Origin: an uncultured Bacteroidales bacterium
GTDB lineage: Bacteria; Bacteroidota; Bacteroidia; Bacteroidales; P3
Assembly (NCBI GenBank): GCA_910578275.1
Contig: CAJTPR010000004.1
Location: 135,709-199,708, forward strand
DNA length: 64,000 bases
Direction: 5' to 3'
The position numbers and the translations under genes are program-made. The first letter of the stretch is position 1, and the number at the start of each line of letters is the position of its first letter. Positions 52,286-61,086 of this stretch are shown here, one piece after another. Under the pieces are notes generated by a model. That model had not been told where the DNA came from and made no database searches. It was given only the letters and a program-made list of their open reading frames with translations.

Positions 52286-53419
52286 TTAGGCGTTTACGAC
52301 TTGTACCTGAACCGAACGCAAGCGCTTCCTGCGCTTGTTGACGTTACGGTTCACCACCAGATAATCGATAAGCGGGGCGAAGGTGTTCATCAACAAGATG
52401 GCCAACATCATACCTTCCTGGTAAGCAGGATTATAGATACGAATAAGGACGGCCATCAAGCCTGTGAGGAACCCGAAAATCCACTTGCCGCAATTGGTCT
52501 GCGCGGAAGTCACCGGATCGGTGGCCATGAAAACGGCTCCGAACAGGAAACCGCCCGAAAGCAGATGCTGGAGCACGGTGGCGTCGGTACTACCCGTCAG
52601 GCGGCCTATCCAGGCCATCAACGTACCGCCGACAACGACGCTGAACATGATGCGGAAATTGCCGATACCGCTCCAAAGCAGGATGGCGGCTCCCAACAGG
52701 ATGCAGAACTTGGAGGTCTCGCCCACCGATCCGGGAATCAAGCCCCAGAACAAGTCGGAAACCGAAGGAACGGCCTCCGCATGGGAAGCCATCGCCGACA
52801 AGGCGGTAGGTCCCGATACGGCATCCGCCACCCAGACCGCGTCCCCGCTCATCCGGGACGGATAGGCGAAAAACAAGAACGCGCGCGCCAACAAGGCGGG
52901 ATTCCATATGTTCATGCCCGTTCCTCCGAAAACCTCCTTGCCGATGACCACGGCAAAGGCGGTGGCCACGGCAATCATCCACAACGGGACATCGGGCGGG
53001 CAAATCAATGGAATCAGGAAGCCCGAGACCAGAAAGCCCTCGTTCACCTCATGTCCGCGAATCTGGGCGAAGATGAATTCGATTCCCAATCCCACGGCAT
53101 AGCTCACGATCAGCATCGGCAGCACCTTGGTACATCCGTACCAGAACACGGGCCAGAAATCCTTGACCTCGCCAAGGGCGGCATAATGCATAAGTCCCGT
53201 GTTGTAGATTCCGAACAGGAAACACGGCAACAGCGCCACCACCACGGTTATCATGGTCCGCTTCATATCCAAGGCATCCCGGATATGGCTGCCTGAAACG
53301 GTCACCTTGTCAGGCACATACAAAAAGGATTCGAAGGCCTCGAACGTGGAATGGAGAAAATGCAACTTTCCTCCTTTTTCGAAACGAGGCTTGATCCTGT
53401 CTAAGAAATTCCGCAACAT
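52286..53419 (-). CDS. nqrB: Na+-translocating NADH:quinone reductase subunit B
   Basis: 377-residue polytopic membrane subunit that carries covalently bound FMN, binds riboflavin and forms the sodium path. About ten hydrophobic segments are seen. The flavinylation site is expected at T205 in VADAVSGPTALS, a variant of the S-G-A-T motif with Pro in place of Ala. FVSGFLIPLICPPDVPLW and NIWNPALLARAFLFFAYP are conserved family stretches. It is 46 bases after nqrA. Confidence 0.95.
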   Translation of the reverse strand: MLRNFLDRIKPRFEKGGKLHFLHSTFEAFESFLYVPDKVTVSGSHIRDALDMKRTMITVVVALLPCFLFGIYNTGLMHYAALGEVKDFWPVFWYGCTKVLPMLIVSYAVGLGIEFIFAQIRGHEVNEGFLVSGFLIPLICPPDVPLWMIAVATAFAVVIGKEVFGGTGMNIWNPALLARAFLFFAYPSRMSGDAVWVADAVSGPTALSAMASHAEAVPSVSDLFWGLIPGSVGETSKFCILLGAAILLWSGIGNFRIMFSVVVGGTLMAWIGRLTGSTDATVLQHLLSGGFLFGAVFMATDPVTSAQTNCGKWIFGFLTGLMAVLIRIYNPAYQEGMMLAILLMNTFAPLIDYLVVNRNVNKRRKRLRSVQVQVVNA

Positions 53420-53465
53420 ATTATATACAGGTGTTTCTCTTTTTCAATCCAAAACCGGGAACGGC

Positions 53466-54827
53466 CTATTCCACTTCCTTGCGCACCCATTCCAATCCTT
53501 CGCGGATTATCCGCTGGATCTCGGTCTTGGACGCATCGATATATTCGCAAAGGGCGAAATCCTCGGGCGAAACCTCATAGATGCCCAAGTCTTCCATCTT
53601 TTCCATATCCTTGCACATGCATGCCTTGATAAGCTGCATGGGATAAATATCCATCGGAAGCACTTTCTCGAACTGGCCGGTAAGGACGAACGCCCGCTCG
53701 CCGCCATTGACGTTGGTATCCATGCGGTAACGGCGTTGCCTGAAAAGCCAGGCGAAGAAAGTATGCGAATAACTGTAAAGGTTGAAGCCCGGGGTAAGCC
53801 ATCCCATGAAACGGAAGCGATCGCCCTCAGGTATGACCGAAATGCCGTGGTCGTAGGCACCCAGATAGCCGGAAACGCCTATCGACCTGCCTGTAAGCAC
53901 GTTACCGCTTATCACGCGCGGAGAGGTCTCCGATTCCTTGAGATTTTCCTTGAGCAGGTACTTCACGTTCAAACCCGCCAACACCTTGTGGTAGCCCGTA
54001 TGAAGCAATTCCGAACCGCCTATGGAAACAATCTTGGTGGCATCGTAGATACCCTTGAGGAACAAGCGCCCCATGATCACCACGTCCTGCGGATGCACGT
54101 ACCATACCGTCTCGCCCTTGTTTATGGGTTGGACATGATGAATTTGAATCCCCACGTTCCCGCAGGGATGGGGGCCTTCGAAAACGCGGATTTCCACGTT
54201 CTTGCACTCGTTATATATCTTGGATGCCGTCTTGGTACGATGCACGCCCAAGTACAACTTGCCGTCGACCAGCGTCTTGAGGGCATCGATGCCCGCCTGG
54301 AAGAAGTTTTCCTGACCGTGCACGACGATGTCCAGGTCGGGCGCGAGCGGCGCCGTGTCGAAAGCCGAGACATGGATGCTGCGCGGCCGGACCTCCGGAT
54401 CGGCCGGTATATCGTAGGGACGGCGGCGGATATAAGGCCAAAGGCCGGCTTCAAGCAGACGCTCCTTCACGTTCTGCGCCGTGAACTTTTCAGGACTTAT
54501 CGGGTCGAACTGCTTGTATTCGATTTGTTCGTCGGCCTCGATGCGTATTTCCCGTATGCATCGCCGTTCCCCGTAGACGATTTCCTTGATCGTCCCGCTC
54601 ACCGGCGATGAAACCGTGACCTGCGGATTCTCCTTATCGTAAAACAAGACCGACCCCGCTTGTACGCGATCTTGCGCCGCCACCGCCAACTTGGGACGGA
54701 GGCCGTAAAAGTCAACGGGTTTCACCGCATAATCGCGATAGGCCACCGTAGGTGCGTTCAACGAATGATCGGGTACTCCTTCAATTTTGATATCCAGCCC
54801 CTTGCGAAGTTTTATGATTTTTTCCAT
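53466..54827 (-). CDS. nqrA: Na+-translocating NADH:quinone reductase subunit A
   Basis: 453-residue peripheral subunit, cytoplasmic side, implicated in quinone interaction. Recognised by IIKLRKGLDIKIEG, the DFYGLRPKLAVA and GSVLFYDKENPQ segments and GNVLTGRSIGVSGYLG. ATG 54827 begins the conserved protein; an upstream TTG (54839) is also in frame. First gene of nqrABCDEF. No obvious promoter box is seen between it and the divergent FtsX-like gene, whose -7 box is 49 bases from the nqrA start. Confidence 0.96.
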   Translation of the reverse strand: MEKIIKLRKGLDIKIEGVPDHSLNAPTVAYRDYAVKPVDFYGLRPKLAVAAQDRVQAGSVLFYDKENPQVTVSSPVSGTIKEIVYGERRCIREIRIEADEQIEYKQFDPISPEKFTAQNVKERLLEAGLWPYIRRRPYDIPADPEVRPRSIHVSAFDTAPLAPDLDIVVHGQENFFQAGIDALKTLVDGKLYLGVHRTKTASKIYNECKNVEIRVFEGPHPCGNVGIQIHHVQPINKGETVWYVHPQDVVIMGRLFLKGIYDATKIVSIGGSELLHTGYHKVLAGLNVKYLLKENLKESETSPRVISGNVLTGRSIGVSGYLGAYDHGISVIPEGDRFRFMGWLTPGFNLYSYSHTFFAWLFRQRRYRMDTNVNGGERAFVLTGQFEKVLPMDIYPMQLIKACMCKDMEKMEDLGIYEVSPEDFALCEYIDASKTEIQRIIREGLEWVRKEVE

Positions 54828-54875
54828 GAGCCAATGCAAGCTGTTTTAAAGGTACGAAGATACTATATTTTCGCG

Positions 54876-54883
54876 TACCTTTG
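54876..54883 (+). promoter_or_regulatory. Predicted -7 box for the FtsX/LolE-like permease
   Basis: TACCTTTG then C, ending 4 bases before the ATG at 54888. If this is the promoter, the transcript would be leaderless or nearly so. Confidence 0.5.
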
Positions 54884-54887
54884 CCCT

Positions 54888-56156
54888 ATGAGATTCCACG
54901 TGGCCACATTCATCGCCAGACGCTGGGCCGGGGCGTCCTCCTTGCGACACAGCCGCCATATCGTACGCATGGGCGTGGCCTGCACCGGACTTTGCACGTG
55001 CGTGATGGTGGTTTCTGTAGCCATCCTGACGGGGTTCAGGCGCGAAGTGAGCGAAAAAGTATTCGGATTCGGTTCGCACGTCGTCATACAGCCCTACCTT
55101 CCGGACGGAAACGGCCCCGCCTGCATCCTTTGGGATTCGACCCTCCGGCGGATCACCGGAAGCCTTCCCGGCCTCGCTTCCGCCCAGGCCTATACGCTAC
55201 AAGGCGCATTGGTCCGCGGCAGGGATCAAAGCCAGGGCGTGTTCTTCAAAGGCCTTCCGCCCGGCTTCGACACGACGTTCTTTGCCGGGAAAATGCGCCG
55301 GGGACGATTGCCCGAATTCGCCAAAGATGAATCTTTCACGATAAAGGACAGCAACTTCTCCTGGCAACGACTCTCCCAGGAAGTACTGGTATCCGAAAAA
55401 CTCGCCGACAAGCTCGAAATCGATACGGGGAGCCGCCTGCGAGCCTATTTCGCCGTAGACGGGGAACTGCGCCCCCGTTCCCTGCGCGTCTGCGGCATTT
55501 ACGCCACGGGGCTGGAAAAATTCGACGAGACCTACGTGCTGGGACACATCGGCCAGATCCAACGGCTCAACGGCTGGAACGCCGCCATGTCCGACGGCAT
55601 CGACATCCGTCTCGACGACCCGCAAAAACGGCATGCAGTCGCCCGGAGCCTGCTGCTCGAGCTGCCCTACCGCTACAACTGCTTTGTCTGCGACGCCCTT
55701 TTCCCCGAAATATTCGACTGGCTGGTACTGGTGGACGCCAACGTATGGGTTCTCATGACAATCATGCTCATTGTCTGCCTCATATGTCTTGTCTCCCTGC
55801 TTTTCATATTGATCATGGAACGCAAATCCCACGCGGGAATATTAAGGGCGATAGGCGGCCCACCCCGCCTGATACGACGTATTTTCGTACAGCAGACCCT
55901 GTTCATCCTGGGCCGGGGCATGCTGTGGGGCAACGCGGCGGCCTTGCTGCTTTGCGCCCTGCAGGAATGGACGGGACTCCTACGGCTGGACGAGGCGACC
56001 TATTACATCGACCGCGTCCCCGTCGGGTTCCCGTGGCCCCTCATCGTCGCCACGAACCTGTCGATAATCGTTTCGGCCTATACGCTCCTGGTCATCGTCT
56101 GGCGTATTCTTCAAACGTACCATCCTCATAGAACAATAGGATCCGCCGCACTTTAG
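54888..56156 (+). CDS. FtsX/LolE-like ABC transporter permease
   Basis: 422 residues: an N-terminal membrane helix (about 28-48), a large periplasmic domain (about 60-280), and three C-terminal membrane helices (about 285-310, 338-362, 385-405), the FtsX/MacB-type layout. The segment LIMERKSHAGILRAIGGPPRLIRRIFVQQTLFILG is typical of LolC/LolE, which extract lipoproteins from the inner membrane. No ATPase is adjacent. The frame is open about 75 codons upstream, but that part overlaps nqrA. Its last 65 bases overlap the convergent XRE gene. Confidence 0.85.
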   Translation: MRFHVATFIARRWAGASSLRHSRHIVRMGVACTGLCTCVMVVSVAILTGFRREVSEKVFGFGSHVVIQPYLPDGNGPACILWDSTLRRITGSLPGLASAQAYTLQGALVRGRDQSQGVFFKGLPPGFDTTFFAGKMRRGRLPEFAKDESFTIKDSNFSWQRLSQEVLVSEKLADKLEIDTGSRLRAYFAVDGELRPRSLRVCGIYATGLEKFDETYVLGHIGQIQRLNGWNAAMSDGIDIRLDDPQKRHAVARSLLLELPYRYNCFVCDALFPEIFDWLVLVDANVWVLMTIMLIVCLICLVSLLFILIMERKSHAGILRAIGGPPRLIRRIFVQQTLFILGRGMLWGNAAALLLCALQEWTGLLRLDEATYYIDRVPVGFPWPLIVATNLSIIVSAYTLLVIVWRILQTYHPHRTIGSAAL

Positions 56157-56589
56157 GCTTTTCCTCGAACAATCCGTCGACCTTGGCAGCCGATGTCTCC
56201 GTCTCTTCCGGCTCATCGGAATCCGCGGATTCCGGATTTTCCCGTACCGGTTCCGCCCCCTCCGGCATCGGAACGAATCCAGGCCGGAAAGAAGCAAGCG
56301 GGCTTTCCCGATCCACGAAATTCCCGCCCGGAACGGAGGCGGAATCCTGCCCGAAATCAGCCGCCTTCGAATCTGACAAATTAACATACATGCGGCCTCT
56401 CCCCTGTAAAAACCAGGTCGGATTCAAATCCGGAAAAGCAAGCAGGACTTTTTGGACAAAATCCAGACTCGGATTGTTTCTTCCTGACAAAATGTGCGAC
56501 AAGCCCGAACGCTGAACACCGATCTTGTCGGCGAACTGCGAAGGAGCGAGATTTTGGGATTGCATCACCAGCTCGATTCTTTTTATCAT
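56092..56589 (-). CDS. XRE-family helix-turn-helix regulator
   Basis: 165 residues: an N-terminal Cro/C1-type DNA-binding domain (LVMQSQNLAPSQFADKIGVQRSGLSHILSGRNNPSLDFVQKVLLAFPDLNPTWF), then a Pro/Glu/Ser-rich linker and a short C-terminal tail LFYEDGTFEEYAR. The pattern is very common in Bacteroidetes. The target is unknown. Its 3' end overlaps the FtsX-like gene by 65 bases, tail to tail, unusual for this compact genome. Confidence 0.88.
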   Translation of the reverse strand: MIKRIELVMQSQNLAPSQFADKIGVQRSGLSHILSGRNNPSLDFVQKVLLAFPDLNPTWFLQGRGRMYVNLSDSKAADFGQDSASVPGGNFVDRESPLASFRPGFVPMPEGAEPVRENPESADSDEPEETETSAAKVDGLFEEKPKVRRILLFYEDGTFEEYARR

Positions 56590-57154
56590 CGGTTCACATT
56601 ATTAAATTGCCAAGACTTTTTATCGGCCGGCAACGATTTGCAATTGTAAAATTACGGAAATTCACAACGATAAACAAGCCGGCAAGACAAAAACACCAAA
56701 ATAAACACTCCATATAAATAACATATAATATTCAAAAACAATGTACTATATAATAAAACAAGCAGTCAAGGAATCATGACGAAAAGTCCTACACGAACAC
56801 TTCAATAAAAATATACAAATAAAAGATTATGAAATTAAAAAATTCGTCATACATGGATTTTTATCACGATTTGGCGAAGTTACGGAAGCATCGCCCGCAA
56901 CAAGGAAGATTTTCTACAAAAGTAAATCCTTTGACGACATTGACAATCGTAACAATATACAAAACACAACGGGGAAACGACGTTTTCAAGACAAATCTTG
57001 AATTTCGATACAGGCGATTTCAGCGACTTTCAGCCTAGGGAAACAAAATACCCTACCCTGCCGTTTTTTCAGCCAAGATTTCGCCCGATTCAGAAGTTCA
57101 AGCTTTCAGGAAATCCAAGAAATGGGAAGAAACGGATATGACAAAAAGACATAT
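56590..57154. other. AT-rich region, no confident gene
   Basis: 565 bases clearly richer in A and T than all surrounding DNA. A 69-codon plus-strand frame (56829-57038, MKLKNSSYMDFYHDLAKLRKHRP...) exists, but has no recognisable domain, no ribosome-binding signal and normal length for chance in AT-rich DNA. It could be a remnant of a transferred gene or simply regulatory spacer. Confidence 0.5.
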
Positions 57155-57793
57155 TTACTGGAAGTCGATGCAGGCTTCGGCAAGCTTCTCCTCGCAACGG
57201 GGACTATCCGAAAGACGGACGGCGACACGCATCCGACACTCGTTGTCGGCCTCCTGCCCGAGCACCTGTAACTGCAAATCCTTGACGATCCGCATCACGT
57301 GATTCATCTGCTCGTAGGGAAAACGCAATTCATAAGAACGCTTCACCACCCGTTCCTCCACGTCCGCATGCGAAAGGACATCGACTGTAGCCGTCTTATA
57401 GGCATTGATCAAACCGGACGTCCCCAGTTTGGTTCCACCGAAATAACGCACCACCACGACCAAGACGTCGGTCAGACCTCTGGAAAGGATTTGGCCGTAG
57501 ATGGGCTTGCCCGCCGTGGAAGAAGGCTCCCCGTCATCGTTGAACCGATACGTCTCCTGCTTGTGGCCAAGCACATAAGCATAGCAATGATGGCGGGCAT
57601 CGTAGTATTCCTTGCGCAATTTGTCGATCAAGGGCCTTATCTCCTGTTCGCTTTCAACAGGATAAGCAAAAGCCAGGAACTTGCTGCCCTTCTCCTTATA
57701 TGCACCTCGGGCCGGAGCGGCCAACGTGAGATAAGTGTCGCCTGGCGTCGCCCCCTGCGTGGAGACGGCGGCTTGTCTTTCGGCCTTTGCCAT
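57155..57793 (-). CDS. YigZ/IMPACT-family protein
   Basis: 212 residues. The N-terminal UPF0029 domain is recognised by YDARHHCYAYVLG, FNDDGEPSSTAGKPI and VVVVRYFGGTKLGTSGL; the C-terminal part (about 140-212) matches the DUF1949 ferredoxin-like domain. Relatives are linked to translation control (IMPACT) in eukaryotes and have unknown function in bacteria. ATG 57793 is used, with a TTG three codons upstream as an alternative. It lies 9 bases after ribD and is probably co-transcribed with it. Confidence 0.92.
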   Translation of the reverse strand: MAKAERQAAVSTQGATPGDTYLTLAAPARGAYKEKGSKFLAFAYPVESEQEIRPLIDKLRKEYYDARHHCYAYVLGHKQETYRFNDDGEPSSTAGKPIYGQILSRGLTDVLVVVVRYFGGTKLGTSGLINAYKTATVDVLSHADVEERVVKRSYELRFPYEQMNHVMRIVKDLQLQVLGQEADNECRMRVAVRLSDSPRCEEKLAEACIDFQ

Positions 57794-57802
57794 GGTTTTC
57801 AA

Positions 57803-58948
57803 TCAACTATTACGATAAATCACCACCCGCTCACCGCCATACCGATTTTCCGAAACACGTCTGGCGGCCGGCAACTCGGGCGCAGGATAACCGCCGCCAA
57901 GCCTCTTTTCCGAAAAGAACACCCTCGCTTCGTCCCAAAGCCCTTGACGCAGGAAAGACCGCAACAATTCCGTGCCGCCCTCCACGATCACAGAACCGAC
58001 CTGGCGAGCATGAAGCCGCGCCAAACAATCGTACAGCGTGAACGGGCTTTTCAACGCGCAAATTTGCAGGTTATTTCCAACCGCCGCTTGCAACCCGGCA
58101 TATTCCGGAGCCTTTTCCTCATCGACGAACAGCATGCTTTCCCGCGTACCGTCGAAAAAATGCAGGGCGGATGCCGCGGATGCATTTCCGTCCTGCACCT
58201 GCCGCAACAAACGGCCACGCAAGTCGAAACCGACCCTTAACGGCTGCCTGCCTTGAACCAGACGCGCGTCCAGGCGCGGATTGTCGGACAGCAACGTACC
58301 TGTACCCACCATGATGGCGTCTTCCTGCACCCGGTAGGAATGATTGAGCACCTGCAAGACGGCGCCCGTGATTTTCGTGCACGTTCCCTTTCGCGCCGCA
58401 ATGAAACCGTCTGCGGTCTGCGCCCACTTCAATATGACATAAGGCCTTTTCTTCTCCACGTTGGTGAAGAACCGACGCCCTGTCTCCCGCCCTTCGGCTT
58501 CCAGGAAATGCTCCACGACCTCCACGCCTGCTTCCCTGAGCATGCGCACACCCTTGCCGTTCACGGCAGGATTGGGGTCGGCGCAAGACATTACCACACG
58601 CGGTATCCCGCTCTCTATTATCTTTTTGGCGCAAGGCGGCTGCTTGCCATAATGGGAACAAGGCTCAAGCGTCACATACAACGTACTTTCCCGCAGCAAT
58701 TCCTGCGGGCTTTTTCCGGTCTCGGCCGTCCATCGCGCGACCACGGCATCGGGCGCCAATACGGAATCGATGGCGTTCACCTCCGCATGCGCCTGACCGC
58801 AACGATGGTGGAAACCCTCTCCTATCACCATGCCCTGCCACACCACCACACATCCCACCACGGGATTGGGACTGACGGAACCCTGTCCGTACGAGGCAAG
58901 GGCAAAGGCGCGACGCATGAATCGCTCCTGTGGAATTTCAAACTGCAT
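57803..58948 (-). CDS. ribD: Bifunctional riboflavin biosynthesis deaminase/reductase RibD
   Basis: Catalyses steps two and three of riboflavin synthesis. The 381 residues contain the N-terminal cytidine-deaminase-like domain with zinc ligands H54 (HAEVNA), C97 and C106 (PCSHYGKQPPC), and the C-terminal reductase domain (RPYVILKWAQTADGFIA, MVGTGTLLSDNPRLDARLV, VIVEGGTELLRSFL). The length is normal. Other rib genes are not here and no FMN riboswitch-like leader precedes it; a TAAATTTG box ends 5 bases before the start codon, so the mRNA may be leaderless. Confidence 0.95.
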   Translation of the reverse strand: MQFEIPQERFMRRAFALASYGQGSVSPNPVVGCVVVWQGMVIGEGFHHRCGQAHAEVNAIDSVLAPDAVVARWTAETGKSPQELLRESTLYVTLEPCSHYGKQPPCAKKIIESGIPRVVMSCADPNPAVNGKGVRMLREAGVEVVEHFLEAEGRETGRRFFTNVEKKRPYVILKWAQTADGFIAARKGTCTKITGAVLQVLNHSYRVQEDAIMVGTGTLLSDNPRLDARLVQGRQPLRVGFDLRGRLLRQVQDGNASAASALHFFDGTRESMLFVDEEKAPEYAGLQAAVGNNLQICALKSPFTLYDCLARLHARQVGSVIVEGGTELLRSFLRQGLWDEARVFFSEKRLGGGYPAPELPAARRVSENRYGGERVVIYRNS

Positions 58949-58953
58949 AAGTA

Positions 58954-58961
58954 CAAATTTA
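58954..58961 (-). promoter_or_regulatory. Predicted -7 box for ribD-yigZ
   Basis: Minus-strand TAAATTTG, ending 5 bases before the ribD ATG. It implies a leaderless or near-leaderless transcript. Confidence 0.5.
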
Positions 58962-59030
58962 CGGATTTATCCGCTCCGGTCACCAGGCCTCGCCCGCATT
59001 CGCTCTCCTTCATATCCGAATCCATGATTT

Positions 59031-60083
59031 TCAATATTTCCTTACATCGATATAAACAGGCAGGTGGTCGCTGTAACCACCTAGGCACCTTGCCCCGTAG
59101 AATGTCCTAAACGGCTTCATGCCCAAATACTTGTCATCCGGCATCAGTAGAAAATCCCGGTCGAAGAGGAAAGCGCGCTCCTCGCGCAATCGCGGCAGGA
59201 AAGCCTGCTTCAAGTAGATGTGGTCTATCGTGCCCCACCTCTCCCTGTACTTGTGACTGCCTTTTCCCCGGGGCCACGTCCCTGCTTTCATCAAGTTGAC
59301 GAACGGAAAGGCATCGAGCCGTTGCAAGAGGTCATCGTCAGGCTCGGTATTGAAGTCGCCCATGGAAACAACAAACGACTGCGAATCAAGAGCATGAATC
59401 GTATCCAACATACGCCGCAACAGGCAAGCGGCCGCCGCCCGCTTGGCATCGGTTGCCAGTACCCCGCCGTATTTGGAGGGGAAATGGCTCACCAACAGAT
59501 GCAAGGGATCGGGCAGGGAAACGCCTTGGCACGGCCGAGCCCGTACATATAATATATCGCGCGTGCGCGACAGGGTGTCCGGTGGTATGACCAAGGGACA
59601 GGCAAAGGCCGTGTCGATGCGCAACAAGTCGCTCCGATAAAGCAGCGCCACGTCTATACCGCGCGGATCGCGACTTTCAAAATGAACGAAATCGAATCCG
59701 AGGTAGCGCAAGGGCGTCCCGAGGCACAAATCGCGTAAAACGCGGGCGTTCTCCACTTCCGCCATGCCGAGCGCGGCCAAAGGACATTCTGCATCGAGCG
59801 CGGCAATGACCTTGAAGAGCCGGTTACGCTTTTGCGTGAACTTGGCCGCACCCCAACCCTTTATGCCCGTAGGTGTGAAATCGTGGTCGTTCTTGCCCGG
59901 ATCGTGCAAGCAATCGAAGAAATTCTCCGCATTGTAGAACGCGATACGATAAAAGGTATCGGCGAGCGGTCCGGAAATGTCTTCAGGATTTCCGGCACGC
60001 AAGGAAGCGTTCGCCACAAGCAAGACCAAGACGGCGAACATCCCTCTTCCATACGAATACCTGCATGAACGGCACCTTTCCAT
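59031..60083 (-). CDS. Secreted endonuclease/exonuclease/phosphatase-family protein
   Basis: 350 residues. A signal-anchor-like start (MERCRSCRYSYGRGMFAVLVLLVANASLRAG) leads into the EEP fold: FYNAENFFDCLHDPGKNDHDFT (metal-binding Asn/Glu), AAKFTQKRNRLFKVIAAL, LLVSHFPSKYGG, MGDFNTEPDDDL and a final GGYSDHLPVYIDV (catalytic His). It may act on nucleic acids or phosphoesters in the periplasm. The start is uncertain: in-frame TTG 60104, ATG 60083 (used) and ATG 60041. It follows the beta-lactamase gene by 55 bases. Confidence 0.87.
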   Translation of the reverse strand: MERCRSCRYSYGRGMFAVLVLLVANASLRAGNPEDISGPLADTFYRIAFYNAENFFDCLHDPGKNDHDFTPTGIKGWGAAKFTQKRNRLFKVIAALDAECPLAALGMAEVENARVLRDLCLGTPLRYLGFDFVHFESRDPRGIDVALLYRSDLLRIDTAFACPLVIPPDTLSRTRDILYVRARPCQGVSLPDPLHLLVSHFPSKYGGVLATDAKRAAAACLLRRMLDTIHALDSQSFVVSMGDFNTEPDDDLLQRLDAFPFVNLMKAGTWPRGKGSHKYRERWGTIDHIYLKQAFLPRLREERAFLFDRDFLLMPDDKYLGMKPFRTFYGARCLGGYSDHLPVYIDVRKY

Positions 60084-60138
60084 GCCGCGAAAGAAGCAAA
60101 ACAATCAACAATAAACCAATTTTTTAAGTTAAAAAATG

Positions 60139-61086
60139 TTAATCCGGAAATATCTGATTCCCGCAAGGGTCGGAATTCCCCGTCAAGCTCTCGTAAACCA
60201 GCCGGCTTATGTCGGCCATTATCTTGGCATTGACCGCATCCGTTTCCGCTGAATCCTTGACAAAGACGACCAAATAGCATTTCCTCCCATCGGGAAGCCA
60301 TATCACGCCCGCGTCGTTATCCCCTATCTTCAAGCCGGCGGCCGTCCTGTCCGAACTCCCCGTCTTGTGCCCGAGGATGGCATGGGCAGGCAAGCCCGCC
60401 CTGAACTTGTCCATGCCCGTAGTAGCGCTCCGCATGACCTGTTCCAGAAACGAGAAACACCAGTCGGGCAAGACGCCCGTCTCATAGGTCTTTTTCAACA
60501 ATCGTGCCGTGGACAAAGGCGTGCTCCAATTATCATAACAGGCACTTATGTCCTCGTGCATGGAATTTTCGGTTTGCGTCAGGCCGAAATCCCCGATGCC
60601 CAACGACCTCACATAGCGTTCCACCTCGCCGATGCCGCCCACGAAGTCTATGAGCCAGTCGCAGGTATTGTTATCGCTATGCGCCAACGTATATTCAATC
60701 ATATCCCTGTATGCCATGCGTATGCGTCCTGCCGGATATTTCTGCCGCAACGGACTATACGTGTTTTCCCGCATGCTCTCGGCTTCGATGAACACGAGGT
60801 CGTCCAAGGCGATGTGTTCCTCGGCCATCTTGTCCAACGCGGCCAAGGCCACATGGAACTTGAATACGCTCATCAACGGATAGCGTACGTCGTCATTCAA
60901 GACAAACTCCTGTTCGCCGACCAATACCGCCACCCCGACGGAAGCGTGCTTGTCTTCGATGATGCGCCGGATTTCCTCCATGGGAACCTGCGCGGAAGAA
61001 AACCCACCGCACAAAACCCATAAAACGACACCCATGAACCGGTTCCAACCCGAACGATTTTTCAAGCACACATCCTCGTACATCAT
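60139..61086 (-). CDS. Class A (subclass A2-like) beta-lactamase
   Basis: 315 residues with a signal peptide (about 1-31, cleavage after SSA) and all class A serine beta-lactamase elements: S73xxK76 (LMSVFKFHV), S137-D138-N139 (HSDNNTCDWL), the general base at E173 in TENSMHED followed by YDNWSTP, and K241-T-G (GHKTGSSDR). The spacing of E173 and the Y-x-N-W-S-T-P tail resemble the A2 branch that includes CfxA, CblA and PER enzymes. Predicted to hydrolyse penicillins and perhaps cephalosporins in the periplasm. Its ATG overlaps the stop of the HAD gene (ATGA-type overlap of 4 bases), so it is coupled to it. Confidence 0.92.
   Translation of the reverse strand: MMYEDVCLKNRSGWNRFMGVVLWVLCGGFSSAQVPMEEIRRIIEDKHASVGVAVLVGEQEFVLNDDVRYPLMSVFKFHVALAALDKMAEEHIALDDLVFIEAESMRENTYSPLRQKYPAGRIRMAYRDMIEYTLAHSDNNTCDWLIDFVGGIGEVERYVRSLGIGDFGLTQTENSMHEDISACYDNWSTPLSTARLLKKTYETGVLPDWCFSFLEQVMRSATTGMDKFRAGLPAHAILGHKTGSSDRTAAGLKIGDNDAGVIWLPDGRKCYLVVFVKDSAETDAVNAKIMADISRLVYESLTGNSDPCGNQIFPD

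Noticed and set aside
56829..57038. 69-codon ORF in the AT-rich block
   Set aside because: Unrecognised, no ribosome-binding or promoter signal, and such a length is expected by chance in AT-rich DNA; described under the AT-rich region instead of being called a gene.
58949..59030. FMN riboswitch upstream of ribD
   Set aside because: The predicted promoter lies 5 bases from the start codon and there is no space or conserved structure for an RFN element.
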